Positions 26,932-37,496 of a DNA stretch of 42,635 nucleotides are shown here, piece after piece; positions within the stretch are counted from its first letter, which is position 1, and every line of letters starts with the position of its first letter. A model generated the notes under the pieces. It was given only the letters and a program-made list of their open reading frames with translations, made no database searches and was not told the DNA's origin. A program made the position numbers and the translations under genes. Where the stretch lies: the NCBI GenBank assembly GCA_021166725.1, contig JAJPES010000051.1, positions 1 to 42,635 on the forward strand. Reading direction: 5' to 3'. The stretch is from Burkholderiaceae bacterium (GTDB lineage Bacteria; Pseudomonadota; Gammaproteobacteria; Burkholderiales; Burkholderiaceae_E).

Positions 26932-28332
26932 ATGCAGGGACTGCACCTCACTGCCGATCTGTACGGCTGCCGCTGCGACGCGTCGTTGCTTACCGATGCC
27001 GCAAGGCTCGCCGAAGTGTGCCGCGCGGCTGTGCGCAAGGCCGAACTCACGCTGGTCGACGAGAAGTTCTTTACTTTTCCCGATTACCAGGGTGAGCCGG
27101 GCGGCGTCACCGGGGCGGTCCTGCTCGCCGAGTCGCACGTCGCGGTCCACACCTGGCCCGAGCGCTCCGGCGTCACGCTCGATGTCTACGTCTGCAATTT
27201 CTCGACCGACAATTCATCGAAGGCCGAGCAGTTGCTCGACGACCTCATCGTGGCGTTCGCGCCGCGCCAGCAGAACACCAATCGAATCCTGCGCGGCTCG
27301 GAAGACCCCGATTCGGCCGAAGGCGAGTTGCTGCTGGAATGGCTGAACGCCGACAGCGCGTTCGGCTTTCGCGCGGCGCGCCGCCTCGAAACCGTTCGCA
27401 CCCCGTACCAGACGCTCGAGGTGTTCGACACGCCGCAGTGGGGCAAGCTCTTTCGCCTGGACGGCTGCTACATGACGTCCGAACGCGACGAGTTCTTCTA
27501 CCACGAGGCGATCACCCACCCGGCTGCGCTCGCCCACCCCGGCCCGGCGAGCGCGCTGGTGATCGGCGGTGGCGACGGCGGCTCCACGGAGGAGCTGCTC
27601 AAGCATCCTTCGATGCAACGCGTCGTGCTGGCCGAACTGGATGCCGAGGTGATCCGCGTCGCACGCGAGCACCTGCAGGAAGTGCACCGCGGCGCCTTCG
27701 ACGACCCGCGCGTCGAGTTGCGGATCGGCGATGGCTGGCAAACCGTCGAGGCGCTGGCGCGCGAAGCGGAGACGCTCGGGCACAGCGCCCAGGCACTCGG
27801 GCACAGCGCCCAGACGCTCGCGCACAGCGCCCAGACGCTCGCGCACAGCGCTCAGGCACTCGCGCACAGCGCTCGGCGCTTCGACCTCGTCGTGCTCGAT
27901 CTCACCGATCCCGACACGCCGGCGCACCGGCTGTACACGGCGGATTTCTTCCGCCTGCTCGGGCGCGTGATGAACCCGGGCGCTGCGGTCACGCTGCACA
28001 TCGGCTCGCCGCTGTATCGTCCCGACCTGGTCGGCCAGTTGCTGCGCGAGCTCGCAACCGTGTTCGCCATCGTCCGCCCGCTCGGACTGTACGTGCCGTT
28101 GTACGGCGCGTACTGGGGATTGTGCTGCGCATCCAACACGCTCGATCCGCTGTCGCTCGAACCCGAGGCGGCCGAGCGACGGCTGGCCGAGCGCGGCATC
28201 GGCGACCTGCGCTACTACAACGGCGACACGCATCGCGCACTGTTCGCGCTGCCGAACTTCTATCGCGAGCTGCTTCCCGGCAAGACCGGGGGTCGGGGCG
28301 CCACTGTCATCGAACTGGCACACGCGTCCTGA
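26932..28332 (+). CDS. S-adenosylmethionine decarboxylase / spermidine synthase fusion
   Basis: A 466-residue fusion. Residues 1-122 are a bacterial SpeD (AdoMet decarboxylase, short type), with the cleavage-site serine S68 in AESHVAVHTWPE that becomes the pyruvoyl group. Residues 140-460 are an aminopropyltransferase (SpeE) with the binding motif GGGDGG at 212-217 and the catalytic loop LDLTDPDTPA (D323). The two steps, decarboxylation of AdoMet and transfer of aminopropyl to putrescine, would be joined in one cytosolic protein. A 35-residue repeat (282-316) is inserted just before the catalytic loop. ATG 26932 has GGAACGAA upstream and matches SpeD N-termini; in-frame upstream ATGs lack a ribosome-binding site. 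Confidence 0.9.
   Translation: MQGLHLTADLYGCRCDASLLTDAARLAEVCRAAVRKAELTLVDEKFFTFPDYQGEPGGVTGAVLLAESHVAVHTWPERSGVTLDVYVCNFSTDNSSKAEQLLDDLIVAFAPRQQNTNRILRGSEDPDSAEGELLLEWLNADSAFGFRAARRLETVRTPYQTLEVFDTPQWGKLFRLDGCYMTSERDEFFYHEAITHPAALAHPGPASALVIGGGDGGSTEELLKHPSMQRVVLAELDAEVIRVAREHLQEVHRGAFDDPRVELRIGDGWQTVEALAREAETLGHSAQALGHSAQTLAHSAQTLAHSAQALAHSARRFDLVVLDLTDPDTPAHRLYTADFFRLLGRVMNPGAAVTLHIGSPLYRPDLVGQLLRELATVFAIVRPLGLYVPLYGAYWGLCCASNTLDPLSLEPEAAERRLAERGIGDLRYYNGDTHRALFALPNFYRELLPGKTGGRGATVIELAHAS
27775..27879 (+). repeat. Five-unit 21-bp tandem repeat inside speDE
   Basis: Five adjacent 21-bp units starting CTCG(G/C)GCACAGCGC encode heptads of the form L-(G/A)-H-S-A-(Q/R)-x (LGHSAQA, LGHSAQT, LAHSAQT, LAHSAQA, LAHSARR). 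The unit length keeps the reading frame. The repeat lies between VEALAREAET and RFDLVVLDLTD, where spermidine synthases normally have only a short link. Confidence 0.95.
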
Positions 28333-28370
28333 GCGGCGCGCATCGACTTCGTCTCGCGGTTGCGAAGATC

Positions 28371-29156
28371 GTGCGTCCGCGGGTGTTGATTCCCGACGCC
28401 GAACGGCTCGCCGTCGATGCCGGGCGGCTCGGCTTCGACGGCGAGCCGCCCGAACCTGACCGGTCCGTCCGGCTCGACGCGCAGCGCTCGCATCATCTGG
28501 TGCGCGTGCTTCGGCTCGCGGCGGGCGCAGCACTCGAGTGCTTCGACGGCCGGGGTGGGCGCTTCGAAGCGACGCTGGCGAGCGCCGATCCGCGCGGGTG
28601 CACCATAAGCGTCGGCGCGCGCCTGCCCTCCCGCACCGAGAGCCCGCTGCGCGTGACGCTGCTGCAGTGCGTCTCGGCCGGCGAACGCATGGACTGGACG
28701 ATCGAGAAGGCGGTCGAACTCGGCGTCACCGCGATTCGTCCGCTGTCATCCACCCATTCGCCGCAGCGACTCGACGCGACCCGCGCGCAGCGGCGTCGCG
28801 ACCACTGGCAGCGCGTCATCGAAGCTGCCTGCATGCAGTGCGGCCGCGACGTCCTGCCTCGGCTCCACGAGTTGCAACCGCTCGAGCGCTGGCTCGCCGG
28901 CGGAGAGCGACCGGCCGGTGCGCTGTCGCTGATGCTGGCGCCCGATGCCGAGCGCGCCTTTGGCGAGACCTCGTTCACTGCGGAGCGCGAGGTCGAACTG
29001 TTGGTGGGACCCGAATCGGGCCTGGACGAGCGCGAGTCGGCAGCGGCCCGCAGCGCGGGTTTCATCGCCGTTCGCCTGGGTCCGCGCACGCTGCGCACCG
29101 AAACGGCCGGCATGGCCGCGCTCGCGGCGCTACAGGCGCTTGCCGGCGACTTCTGA
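28371..29156 (+). CDS. rsmE: 16S rRNA (uracil-1498-N3)-methyltransferase
   Basis: A 261-residue SPOUT methyltransferase. An N-terminal PUA-like part contains QRSHHLVRVLRLAAGAALECFDGRGG. LLQCVSAGERMDWTIEKAVELGV and IEAACMQCGR follow, and the C-terminal knot contains LLVGPESGLDERE and RLGPRTLRTETAGMAAL. These match RsmE, which methylates U1498 of 16S rRNA using AdoMet. GTG 28371 is my best start, with GAAG a few bases upstream. The first ~25 residues before the conserved part are longer than in E. coli. It lies 38 bp after speDE on the same strand and converges with the barstar gene, 2 bp away. Confidence 0.93.
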   Translation: MRPRVLIPDAERLAVDAGRLGFDGEPPEPDRSVRLDAQRSHHLVRVLRLAAGAALECFDGRGGRFEATLASADPRGCTISVGARLPSRTESPLRVTLLQCVSAGERMDWTIEKAVELGVTAIRPLSSTHSPQRLDATRAQRRRDHWQRVIEAACMQCGRDVLPRLHELQPLERWLAGGERPAGALSLMLAPDAERAFGETSFTAEREVELLVGPESGLDERESAAARSAGFIAVRLGPRTLRTETAGMAALAALQALAGDF

Positions 29157-29158
29157 AG

Positions 29159-29569
29159 TCAAGCTTTGCGGTCCACCGAATAGAAGACGCGGAACGCGGT
29201 CTGCCGGTCGAAGAAGTAATCGGCCGCGTCGCGAAAGACGTCGAGCAGACGGTCGCGCGCCTTGCGATCGAAGGCGGCGGTTTCGGGAAGGTTCTCGAGG
29301 AAGACGACGAAACCCGGCTCGTCGGCGTCGTGCACGGGTTGCAGGCCGGTGACGCGGTTGTACAGCGCTTCGAAGCCGGCCGACCCCGGTGCCGGCAACG
29401 AAAAACCGACGGCGATCTCGCCGAGCACCGAATCGGCGTCGGTCGCACCGCGGCAATCGGCCTGCAGCACGCGCTGCTCCGCGCGGGCCGCGGCCGAACG
29501 CAGCGCGTTGCGGTCGTACGATTGCAGCGGCAGCACCGCATGCGGCGGAATGTTGCTGAGATTGCTCAT
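29159..29569 (-). CDS. Barstar-family protein
   Basis: A 136-residue protein with the barstar-like order: RNALRSAAARAEQRVLQADCRGATDADSVL at the start, PGSAGFEALYNRVTGLQPV in the middle, and a strand plus helix FVVFLENLPETAAFDRKARDRLLDVF before YFFDRQTAFRVFYSV. Barstar proteins bind and block barnase-type ribonucleases, but stand-alone relatives without a toxin are common. No ribonuclease gene is visible nearby, and its partner, if any, lies elsewhere. GGGAG precedes ATG 29569. The family match is good in pattern and modest in detail. Confidence 0.7.
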   Translation of the reverse strand: MSNLSNIPPHAVLPLQSYDRNALRSAAARAEQRVLQADCRGATDADSVLGEIAVGFSLPAPGSAGFEALYNRVTGLQPVHDADEPGFVVFLENLPETAAFDRKARDRLLDVFRDAADYFFDRQTAFRVFYSVDRKA

Positions 29570-29671
29570 CGGGCGGACTCCCGATCCGGCAAAGGCTCCG
29601 CCGCATGCTAATGGAGAACCGCCGCAGTGCCATCGTGCATTGCCACAGAACCGGGGCGGTGCAACGCAAGT

Positions 29672-31987
29672 TCAGTGTCCGCTCGATGCGCGCAGCCGTT
29701 GCGCTCCCCCGGCGGCGACCGGATCGTCCTGGGAGATCGCGTCGATCGCGCTGTCGACCGCGCTGTGCGGCGCCACCCGGCTCGCACGTCCCGTGGCGAA
29801 CCAGGAAACCAGCGTCGCGCGATCGAGCGGGCGCCCGAAGTCGGGAAAGCGCGACAGCACGAAGAGCTTGCGCGTCGGGCTGATCCACGCGATCGACACG
29901 GTGTGCGTCGAGCCTGCCTCGTCGGCGAACTCGATCAGGTCGCCTCGACGCAGCGCGTCGACGTCGGCATTCTCGGCCGGACGCTGCCCGGCGCCGTGCC
30001 GGCGCGCCGCGCCCTGCAACACCTCGCCGACGCTCGCGTCGAAACGCGCCACGCCGTCGTCGCCGATGCGGATTGCGCTCTGTGCCGACGGCATCGACCG
30101 GCCGGCGCCGATCTTGGCATCCTCGATGGCGCGCGTATGCCAGCGCAACAGTTCGTCGAAGAAACGCTGGCGCTCGTCATCGGCGATGCCCACTGCCTTC
30201 AGCGAGCTCAGCATCGGGCCGATCATTCTCGGCAGCAGCGACGCCAGTCGGGGAATGTCCTCGGGCACCTTCGGCGCCACGCTCCAGATCAGCATCTCGG
30301 CCGACTGCAGCGCCTGCGTCCAGCTGGCGCCACCGCATTCGCCCGAGATGCGCGCGTGCGCCAGTGCAAGCGACCACCACTTGTACAGGAACTCGCGTAC
30401 GAACGCGGGCGTCACCGGATCGATGCGCAACGCGATTTCCGCGCTCGCCTCCTCCTGCGCGACGGCGAGCGCTTCCATCCGCTCGGCCTGCCGCGTCAAC
30501 TCAAGCAAGCGCGCGGCGCGCCGCTCTCCTTCGGCGTGCGCCAGGGCGTCGAATCGCGCCATGGCCCCGTCGAAGACGCCCAGGTCATCGTCGAAGTTTC
30601 CGAGAATCCAGTCGACGATGCCTGCGACGCCGCTCACCAGCGTCGACTCCGGGCCGTAATCGGCGTCCGGGTCGGTGGCGAGATCGGTCACGCGGTCGAT
30701 CAGCCGGCGCATCGGATGCTGCCGGCGGGCGAAGAAGCTGCGGTCGAGCAGCGCCGCCTTCACCGCCACCACCTGCAGCCGCAGCAGTTGCTGCTTCACC
30801 GGGTCCGGCAGGCGGCGGTCGGCATAGATGTAATCGAAGACGAGCGAGACGATCTCGACGGTCAGCTGGTCGAGCGAAGAACCCTTGCTGCGCGCCTGGT
30901 CGAGCAGCTCGGTGACGAGCGGCGCCGCCCCCTCCCGCTCACGCGAAGAAGACTGCAGTGCATGCAGCGCCGCGATCAGCGGCGGCCGCACCATCGGCAT
31001 CGGCAGGTCGGCCATGCCGAAGGTATCGGGATCGGACAGCATTCGCGCCGCCGAGCGGCGCGCCACTTCCTGGTCGATCGACAGCTGCTCCACGAGATCG
31101 TCGAACGCGTGCAGGCGCTGCAGGCGCTCGCCCGGCAGCGCGAAATCACGAACCGCGCCTGACGGCCCGACCGCCGCTGCCAGGACGACCGATTGCGCGC
31201 CGGGAGCGGTCGCTGCCGGCGAATCGGGACGCTGCGCGGCAGCGGTCGAGTCGGGCCGTCGCGCATCGGCGCTGACGACGGGTCGAGGTCGGATCGTGGG
31301 CAGCACCCGCTGGCTGCGCAGCCGCTCGTTCACGCTGGCGTGCACGCCGGCGAGGCTCGTCGCCACGTGCGGCTCGAAAGCCTGCAACAACGCGGTGCGC
31401 ACCTCGGTTGCGGGTTCGAGTTCGTCGATCGAACGCTGCAGTGCCTCGAACACGACCTCGGGCGACGCGGGATAATCGTCCTCGTCGAACCAGTCGCGCC
31501 CGAGCAGCGCCGCCATGCGCGCGCGTACGCCGAGCACCTCGTCGGGGTCGAGCTGGCGGCGCGCCCGGCGCACCAGACGGTCGATTGCGAGTCGGTCCTC
31601 CATTGCGCTCTCGTCCACGAGAGCGAGACCGCCGGGGGGCACGCTCGCGGCGGCCTCCGGCGTCGCCGGTCCGCGATCGAACAGCCGCTGCTCGAACAGT
31701 TGCGCGAACGATTGGCGGAAGCGGTATTCGATGTCGTTGCGATGCATCCGCACGAGGGAGAGCGCATCCAGCAGCGCCTGCTGGCTCTCGCGCCCCGCCG
31801 CCTTCATCGCGGTGATGGTCAGCTCGATACTGAGCCGATCGAGCGCCTCGTCGATGAAGCGCGACAACTGAGCGAGCACCAGGTCGCGGCACTCCTCGAG
31901 CAGGGCAAGCCGGCGCCGCGGATCGAGTTGCTCGCCATCGCTTTCATCGGCGGCGGCGGACGATTCGCGGACATCGGCTGAGGTCAT
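29672..31987 (-). CDS. DUF1631 family protein
   Basis: A 771-residue soluble protein typical in length and wording of DUF1631, a family of unknown function common in beta- and gammaproteobacteria. The N-terminal part has LLEECRDLVLAQLSRFIDEALDRL and MHRNDIEYRFRQSFAQLFEQRL. The long helical middle includes LQRLHAFDDLVEQLSID and PMRRLIDRVTDLATDPDADYGPES. The C-terminal part has a small PilZ-like beta region (RGDLIEFADEAGSTHTVSIAWISPTRKLFVLS). Members may respond to cyclic di-GMP through such a region, which is inference. The 102-bp gap to the barstar gene and the 207-bp gap to maeB hold nothing that I can name. Confidence 0.85.
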   Translation of the reverse strand: MTSADVRESSAAADESDGEQLDPRRRLALLEECRDLVLAQLSRFIDEALDRLSIELTITAMKAAGRESQQALLDALSLVRMHRNDIEYRFRQSFAQLFEQRLFDRGPATPEAAASVPPGGLALVDESAMEDRLAIDRLVRRARRQLDPDEVLGVRARMAALLGRDWFDEDDYPASPEVVFEALQRSIDELEPATEVRTALLQAFEPHVATSLAGVHASVNERLRSQRVLPTIRPRPVVSADARRPDSTAAAQRPDSPAATAPGAQSVVLAAAVGPSGAVRDFALPGERLQRLHAFDDLVEQLSIDQEVARRSAARMLSDPDTFGMADLPMPMVRPPLIAALHALQSSSREREGAAPLVTELLDQARSKGSSLDQLTVEIVSLVFDYIYADRRLPDPVKQQLLRLQVVAVKAALLDRSFFARRQHPMRRLIDRVTDLATDPDADYGPESTLVSGVAGIVDWILGNFDDDLGVFDGAMARFDALAHAEGERRAARLLELTRQAERMEALAVAQEEASAEIALRIDPVTPAFVREFLYKWWSLALAHARISGECGGASWTQALQSAEMLIWSVAPKVPEDIPRLASLLPRMIGPMLSSLKAVGIADDERQRFFDELLRWHTRAIEDAKIGAGRSMPSAQSAIRIGDDGVARFDASVGEVLQGAARRHGAGQRPAENADVDALRRGDLIEFADEAGSTHTVSIAWISPTRKLFVLSRFPDFGRPLDRATLVSWFATGRASRVAPHSAVDSAIDAISQDDPVAAGGAQRLRASSGH

Positions 31988-32194
31988 CGGCGCTCGGCAT
32001 CGCGGCAGGACAGGTGCGAGGATGCTATGCGGCCCGTTTCGACGCGGTCAACGAGGGCGTGACGAGCGGCGTGCGCGACGCTGCGCAGGCACCCGGCGTT
32101 CCGACGAATGGCGCGCAACGCGTCGCGGACGGCGCAGCGCAGACGACCTGCAGCACCCCCGGAGCAGCGCGCGCCGGGCGGCGTGCGCCCACGC

Positions 32195-34483
<2,289 letters not shown>

Positions 34484-34570
34484 CCTGGTGCCCTGCCGAA
34501 CGAGGCGCCGATTATGTCAGGTTCGTTCGCGGCGGTTGCCGCGCAGCCGCGCCGATACAATGTGCGCAGC

Positions 34571-35767
34571 ATGACTGCACCACCGCCTGTACCGGGCCCG
34601 TATCCGCTCGCCCGCCGCACCGAAAGAATCGCTCCGTTCCATGTGATGCAGGTCGTCGCACGCGCTGCCGCGCTGCAGGCCGCCGGACATCCGGTCATTC
34701 ACATGAGCATCGGCGAGCCCGACTTCACGGCGCCCGAGCCGGTCGTCGCGGCGCTCGAACGCGCCGCCCGCGCCGGTCACACGCAGTACACCTCGGCCAA
34801 CGGGCTTGCCGCGCTGCGCGCCGCGATCGCCCGCGACTACGGCGTGCGATACGGCATCGACGTCGATCCGGCCCGTATCGTCGTCACGGCCGGCGCCTCG
34901 GCCGCGCTGTCGCTTGCCTGTTGCGCGCTCGTCGACGTCGGCGACGAAGTACTGATGACCGATCCGGGTTATCCGTGCAACCGCCATTTCGTCGCCGCCT
35001 TCGACGGCGTTCCTCGCCCGATTCCGGTCGGACCGGCCACCCGCTTCCAGCTCACCCGCGAAGCGATCGACGCGAACTGGGGTCCGGCCACGCGCGGCGC
35101 GCTGATCGCGTCGCCGGCAAACCCCACCGGCACGTCGATCCCCTTCGACGCGCTCGCGCGCATCGTCGAAGGCGTTCGCGCGCGCGGCGGCTTCACCATC
35201 GTCGACGAGATCTATCTCGGCCTGCACTACGACGAGCCGACGCATACCGCACTCGAACTCGGCGACGACGTCATCGTCTCCAACAGCTTCTCGAAGTACT
35301 TCCACATGACCGGCTGGCGCCTGGGCTGGCTCGTCGTTCCCGCGTCGCTCGCCGCCACCTTCGAGAAGCTCGCGCAGAACCTGTACATCTGCGCGTCCAC
35401 GCTCGCCCAGCATGCGGCGCTCGCCTGCTTCGACGACGAATCGCAGGCGGTATATCGCGAGCGGCGCGACGAATTCCGCCGGCGTCGCGACTACGTCGTT
35501 CCGGCGTTGAATGCGATCGGCCTGCCCGTTCCGGTCACGCCCGACGGCGCGTTCTATGCATGGGTCGATTGCGGCGCGCACACCGACGACAGCGCGCGCT
35601 TCGCCGACGAACTGCTCGAACGCACCTTCGTCTCCGTGGTGCCCGGCATGGACTTCGGCGTGCACGAAGCCGAGCGCCATTTGCGCATCTCCTATGCGAC
35701 GTCGATGGATCGCATCGAGGAGGCGGTCTCGCGCATCGGACGCTACCTGCAGCACGATCGGCGCTGA
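34571..35767 (+). CDS. Pyridoxal-phosphate aminotransferase, class I/II
   Basis: A 398-residue fold-type I aminotransferase. Marks are SIGEPDFTAPEPVV near 46, SPANPTG (181-187, N184), IVDEIY (D212), the Schiff-base lysine K242 in SNSFSKYFHMTGWR and the substrate-binding Arg in HLRISYA near the end. It probably uses aspartate, alanine or an aromatic amino acid with 2-oxoglutarate, but the exact pair cannot be decided from sequence. TACAAT at 34556-34561 ends nine bases before ATG 34571, so the transcript may be nearly leaderless; no ribosome-binding site is obvious. It lies opposite maeB. Confidence 0.9.
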   Translation: MTAPPPVPGPYPLARRTERIAPFHVMQVVARAAALQAAGHPVIHMSIGEPDFTAPEPVVAALERAARAGHTQYTSANGLAALRAAIARDYGVRYGIDVDPARIVVTAGASAALSLACCALVDVGDEVLMTDPGYPCNRHFVAAFDGVPRPIPVGPATRFQLTREAIDANWGPATRGALIASPANPTGTSIPFDALARIVEGVRARGGFTIVDEIYLGLHYDEPTHTALELGDDVIVSNSFSKYFHMTGWRLGWLVVPASLAATFEKLAQNLYICASTLAQHAALACFDDESQAVYRERRDEFRRRRDYVVPALNAIGLPVPVTPDGAFYAWVDCGAHTDDSARFADELLERTFVSVVPGMDFGVHEAERHLRISYATSMDRIEEAVSRIGRYLQHDRR

Positions 35768-35874
35768 ACTGCGGCGCGCTGCGCGCCTTGCCGCTCGCAC
35801 CCGCGGTCAGCGCGGTCCAGCCGGGTTCAGAAGGCGTGAACCGATCGGCCGTCGCCGACGGGTTCACCACGTTC

Positions 35875-37191
35875 TCAGAGCTCTTCCTGCGCCTTGGCCT
35901 CGGACAGCGTCGGCGTGTGCAACGCGCTGTACGCGGGTCGCGACGAAGAAGCGGACGGGGGCTCGACCGCGAGCGCCTTCGCGATGCGTTGCGGCGCTTC
36001 GGCCATCGCGATCTGCGTAGTGGCGGCGGGCACCACCGGCGACGGCGGAGTCGCATCATTGCGAGCGGCCGCGGCGATGCGCGCGCGTTCGGTGAGCACC
36101 TTGCTGCCGTAGCCGAAATCGTGCGGCAGCAGCGCCGCGCCGACGTAGGACTTCAGCGCGCCTTCGACGCTGCCCTCGCGCACCAGGTATTCCTTCAGGA
36201 TGCGCGAGCCGACCGTGATGTTCGCCACCGGGTCGAGCGCCGCGCGCGCCCCGCCGAAAGGCGCGAACTTGTCGAGATGCACGCGCGTGAGCACCTGCAT
36301 CAGGCCTTGCGCGCCGGCGGAGCTGCGCGCATTCGGATCGAAGCTCGACTCGATCGACATGACGGCGAGCACGAGATACGGATCGATTCGGAACTCGCTG
36401 GCGGCGCGGAACGCATGCGCGACGAAACGCTGCACGTCGCTCAGGTTCACGCGATAGCGGCGGGCGACGAAGCGCGAGATGTTGCGCTGTTCGGGGGAGA
36501 GCTTCAGCGGCGAGAGCGTGTCGCGCTCGGTCGCCACGGTTTCGAATTTCGGAGAGGACGCATCTTGCGCGAGAGTGGACGCGTCTTGCGCGAGGTCCGA
36601 ACCAGCCATGGGCGGCGGGGCCGGCACCGTTTCCTTCGCCGGTGTCGCGTCGAACGGCGGCGCCCGCGGTTCGACGTCCGACGACGCGATCGGTTTCACC
36701 ACGTCGCCCAACAGCGACAGGGCCTCGAGCGGCGACGCGGACGGCCAATGCTCGAACGCGCTCGTGGAGGCAGCCTGCAACAGGCGATCGCCGACGTGGC
36801 GAGAAGACACCTCGCCGCTGCGCTGCATCGCGCGCTGTTCGGCGCGCACCTGCAGCCAGCGGTCACCGATGCGAGCGACGGGCGCGCTTCGCGCATCGTC
36901 GCGATATCCCAGGGCGGCCTGCGCGGACAGTTCTCGATGCCCGGCGAACGCGATCGCATGGCCCGCGTTGTCCGCCGCGCGCCGGGCCACGTCGAACATC
37001 TGCACCAACCCCGACGAAGGCAACGACGCATCGACCGACGAAACATCGAACGACGTGGCGGCGCGCGGCAGAGGGATCGACGCGACGGCCACCAGCGCGG
37101 CCACGGGAGCGACGGCGCGCACGAAACGCGCCGCTCCGATGGTTCGCACGAGCACGGCGAACAACGCACCGACCTGATGCTGCTGCAGCAT
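35875..37191 (-). CDS. Lytic transglycosylase (SLT domain) with N-terminal membrane anchor
   Basis: A 438-residue protein. A hydrophobic segment at about 23-42 ([19 protein letters not shown]) is a signal anchor or signal peptide. A low-complexity periplasmic linker (about 45-230) includes two near-identical LAQDAS(T/S) heptads at 200-213. The SLT domain is at about 250-370, with the catalytic E281 in [14 protein letters not shown] and AGAQGLMQV. The tail is Pro/Ala-rich. Such enzymes cleave the glycan strands of peptidoglycan. GGAGTCTGG directly before ATG 37191 is a good ribosome-binding site. The promoter at 37423-37452 probably drives it. Confidence 0.87.
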   Translation of the reverse strand: MLQQHQVGALFAVLVRTIGAARFVRAVAPVAALVAVASIPLPRAATSFDVSSVDASLPSSGLVQMFDVARRAADNAGHAIAFAGHRELSAQAALGYRDDARSAPVARIGDRWLQVRAEQRAMQRSGEVSSRHVGDRLLQAASTSAFEHWPSASPLEALSLLGDVVKPIASSDVEPRAPPFDATPAKETVPAPPPMAGSDLAQDASTLAQDASSPKFETVATERDTLSPLKLSPEQRNISRFVARRYRVNLSDVQRFVAHAFRAASEFRIDPYLVLAVMSIESSFDPNARSSAGAQGLMQVLTRVHLDKFAPFGGARAALDPVANITVGSRILKEYLVREGSVEGALKSYVGAALLPHDFGYGSKVLTERARIAAAARNDATPPSPVVPAATTQIAMAEAPQRIAKALAVEPPSASSSRPAYSALHTPTLSEAKAQEEL

Positions 37192-37422
37192 CCAGACTCC
37201 TTCCGGCTTTCGCCGCGCGCACCGCCGGCATGGCGGTCGTCATCGAGCCCGCGTCAGATGCAATGCGGGCCTCTCTCTTCGATCGTTGCCCTTCGATGCT
37301 TTGCCGAAGGGATCTCACGCTTGCAGCAGTGCCGCTGCGTTGGCCTCGACGCGGATCGAGGCGCGATGTTTCGCCTGGCTGTGCAGCGACCGTCGGGCGA
37401 CGGCTCGGACGAAACGGTTCGG

Positions 37423-37452
37423 ATTCTATTGACCAACTCGCGAGTCGGTCAA
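37423..37452 (-). promoter_or_regulatory. Sigma-70 promoter overlapped by a 24-bp palindrome (operator candidate)
   Basis: On the minus strand TTGACC (37452-37447), an 18-bp spacer and TAGAAT (37428-37423) form a good promoter for the lytic transglycosylase, with a leader of about 225 bases. The -35 and spacer coincide with a palindrome at 37429-37452 whose arms are TTGACC-A-ACTCG and CGAGT-C-GGTCAA: 11 of 12 pairs match. This is the size and symmetry of a TetR-like operator, and a bound dimer would block the promoter. It also lies 44 bp upstream of ubiD on the other strand. The rest of the 305-bp gap 37192-37496 shows no gene. Confidence 0.6.
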
Positions 37453-37496
37453 CCGTAGGATTTCACGATGTGCAAACGATTGCACGGCGCGCGGCG

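Noticed and set aside
27775-27879. CRISPR-like reading of the 21-bp repeats
   Set aside because: The units are directly adjacent without spacers and keep the speDE reading frame.
31988-32194. Possible small gene between the DUF1631 gene and maeB
   Set aside because: Short frames exist, but none has a ribosome-binding site or a plausible protein composition.
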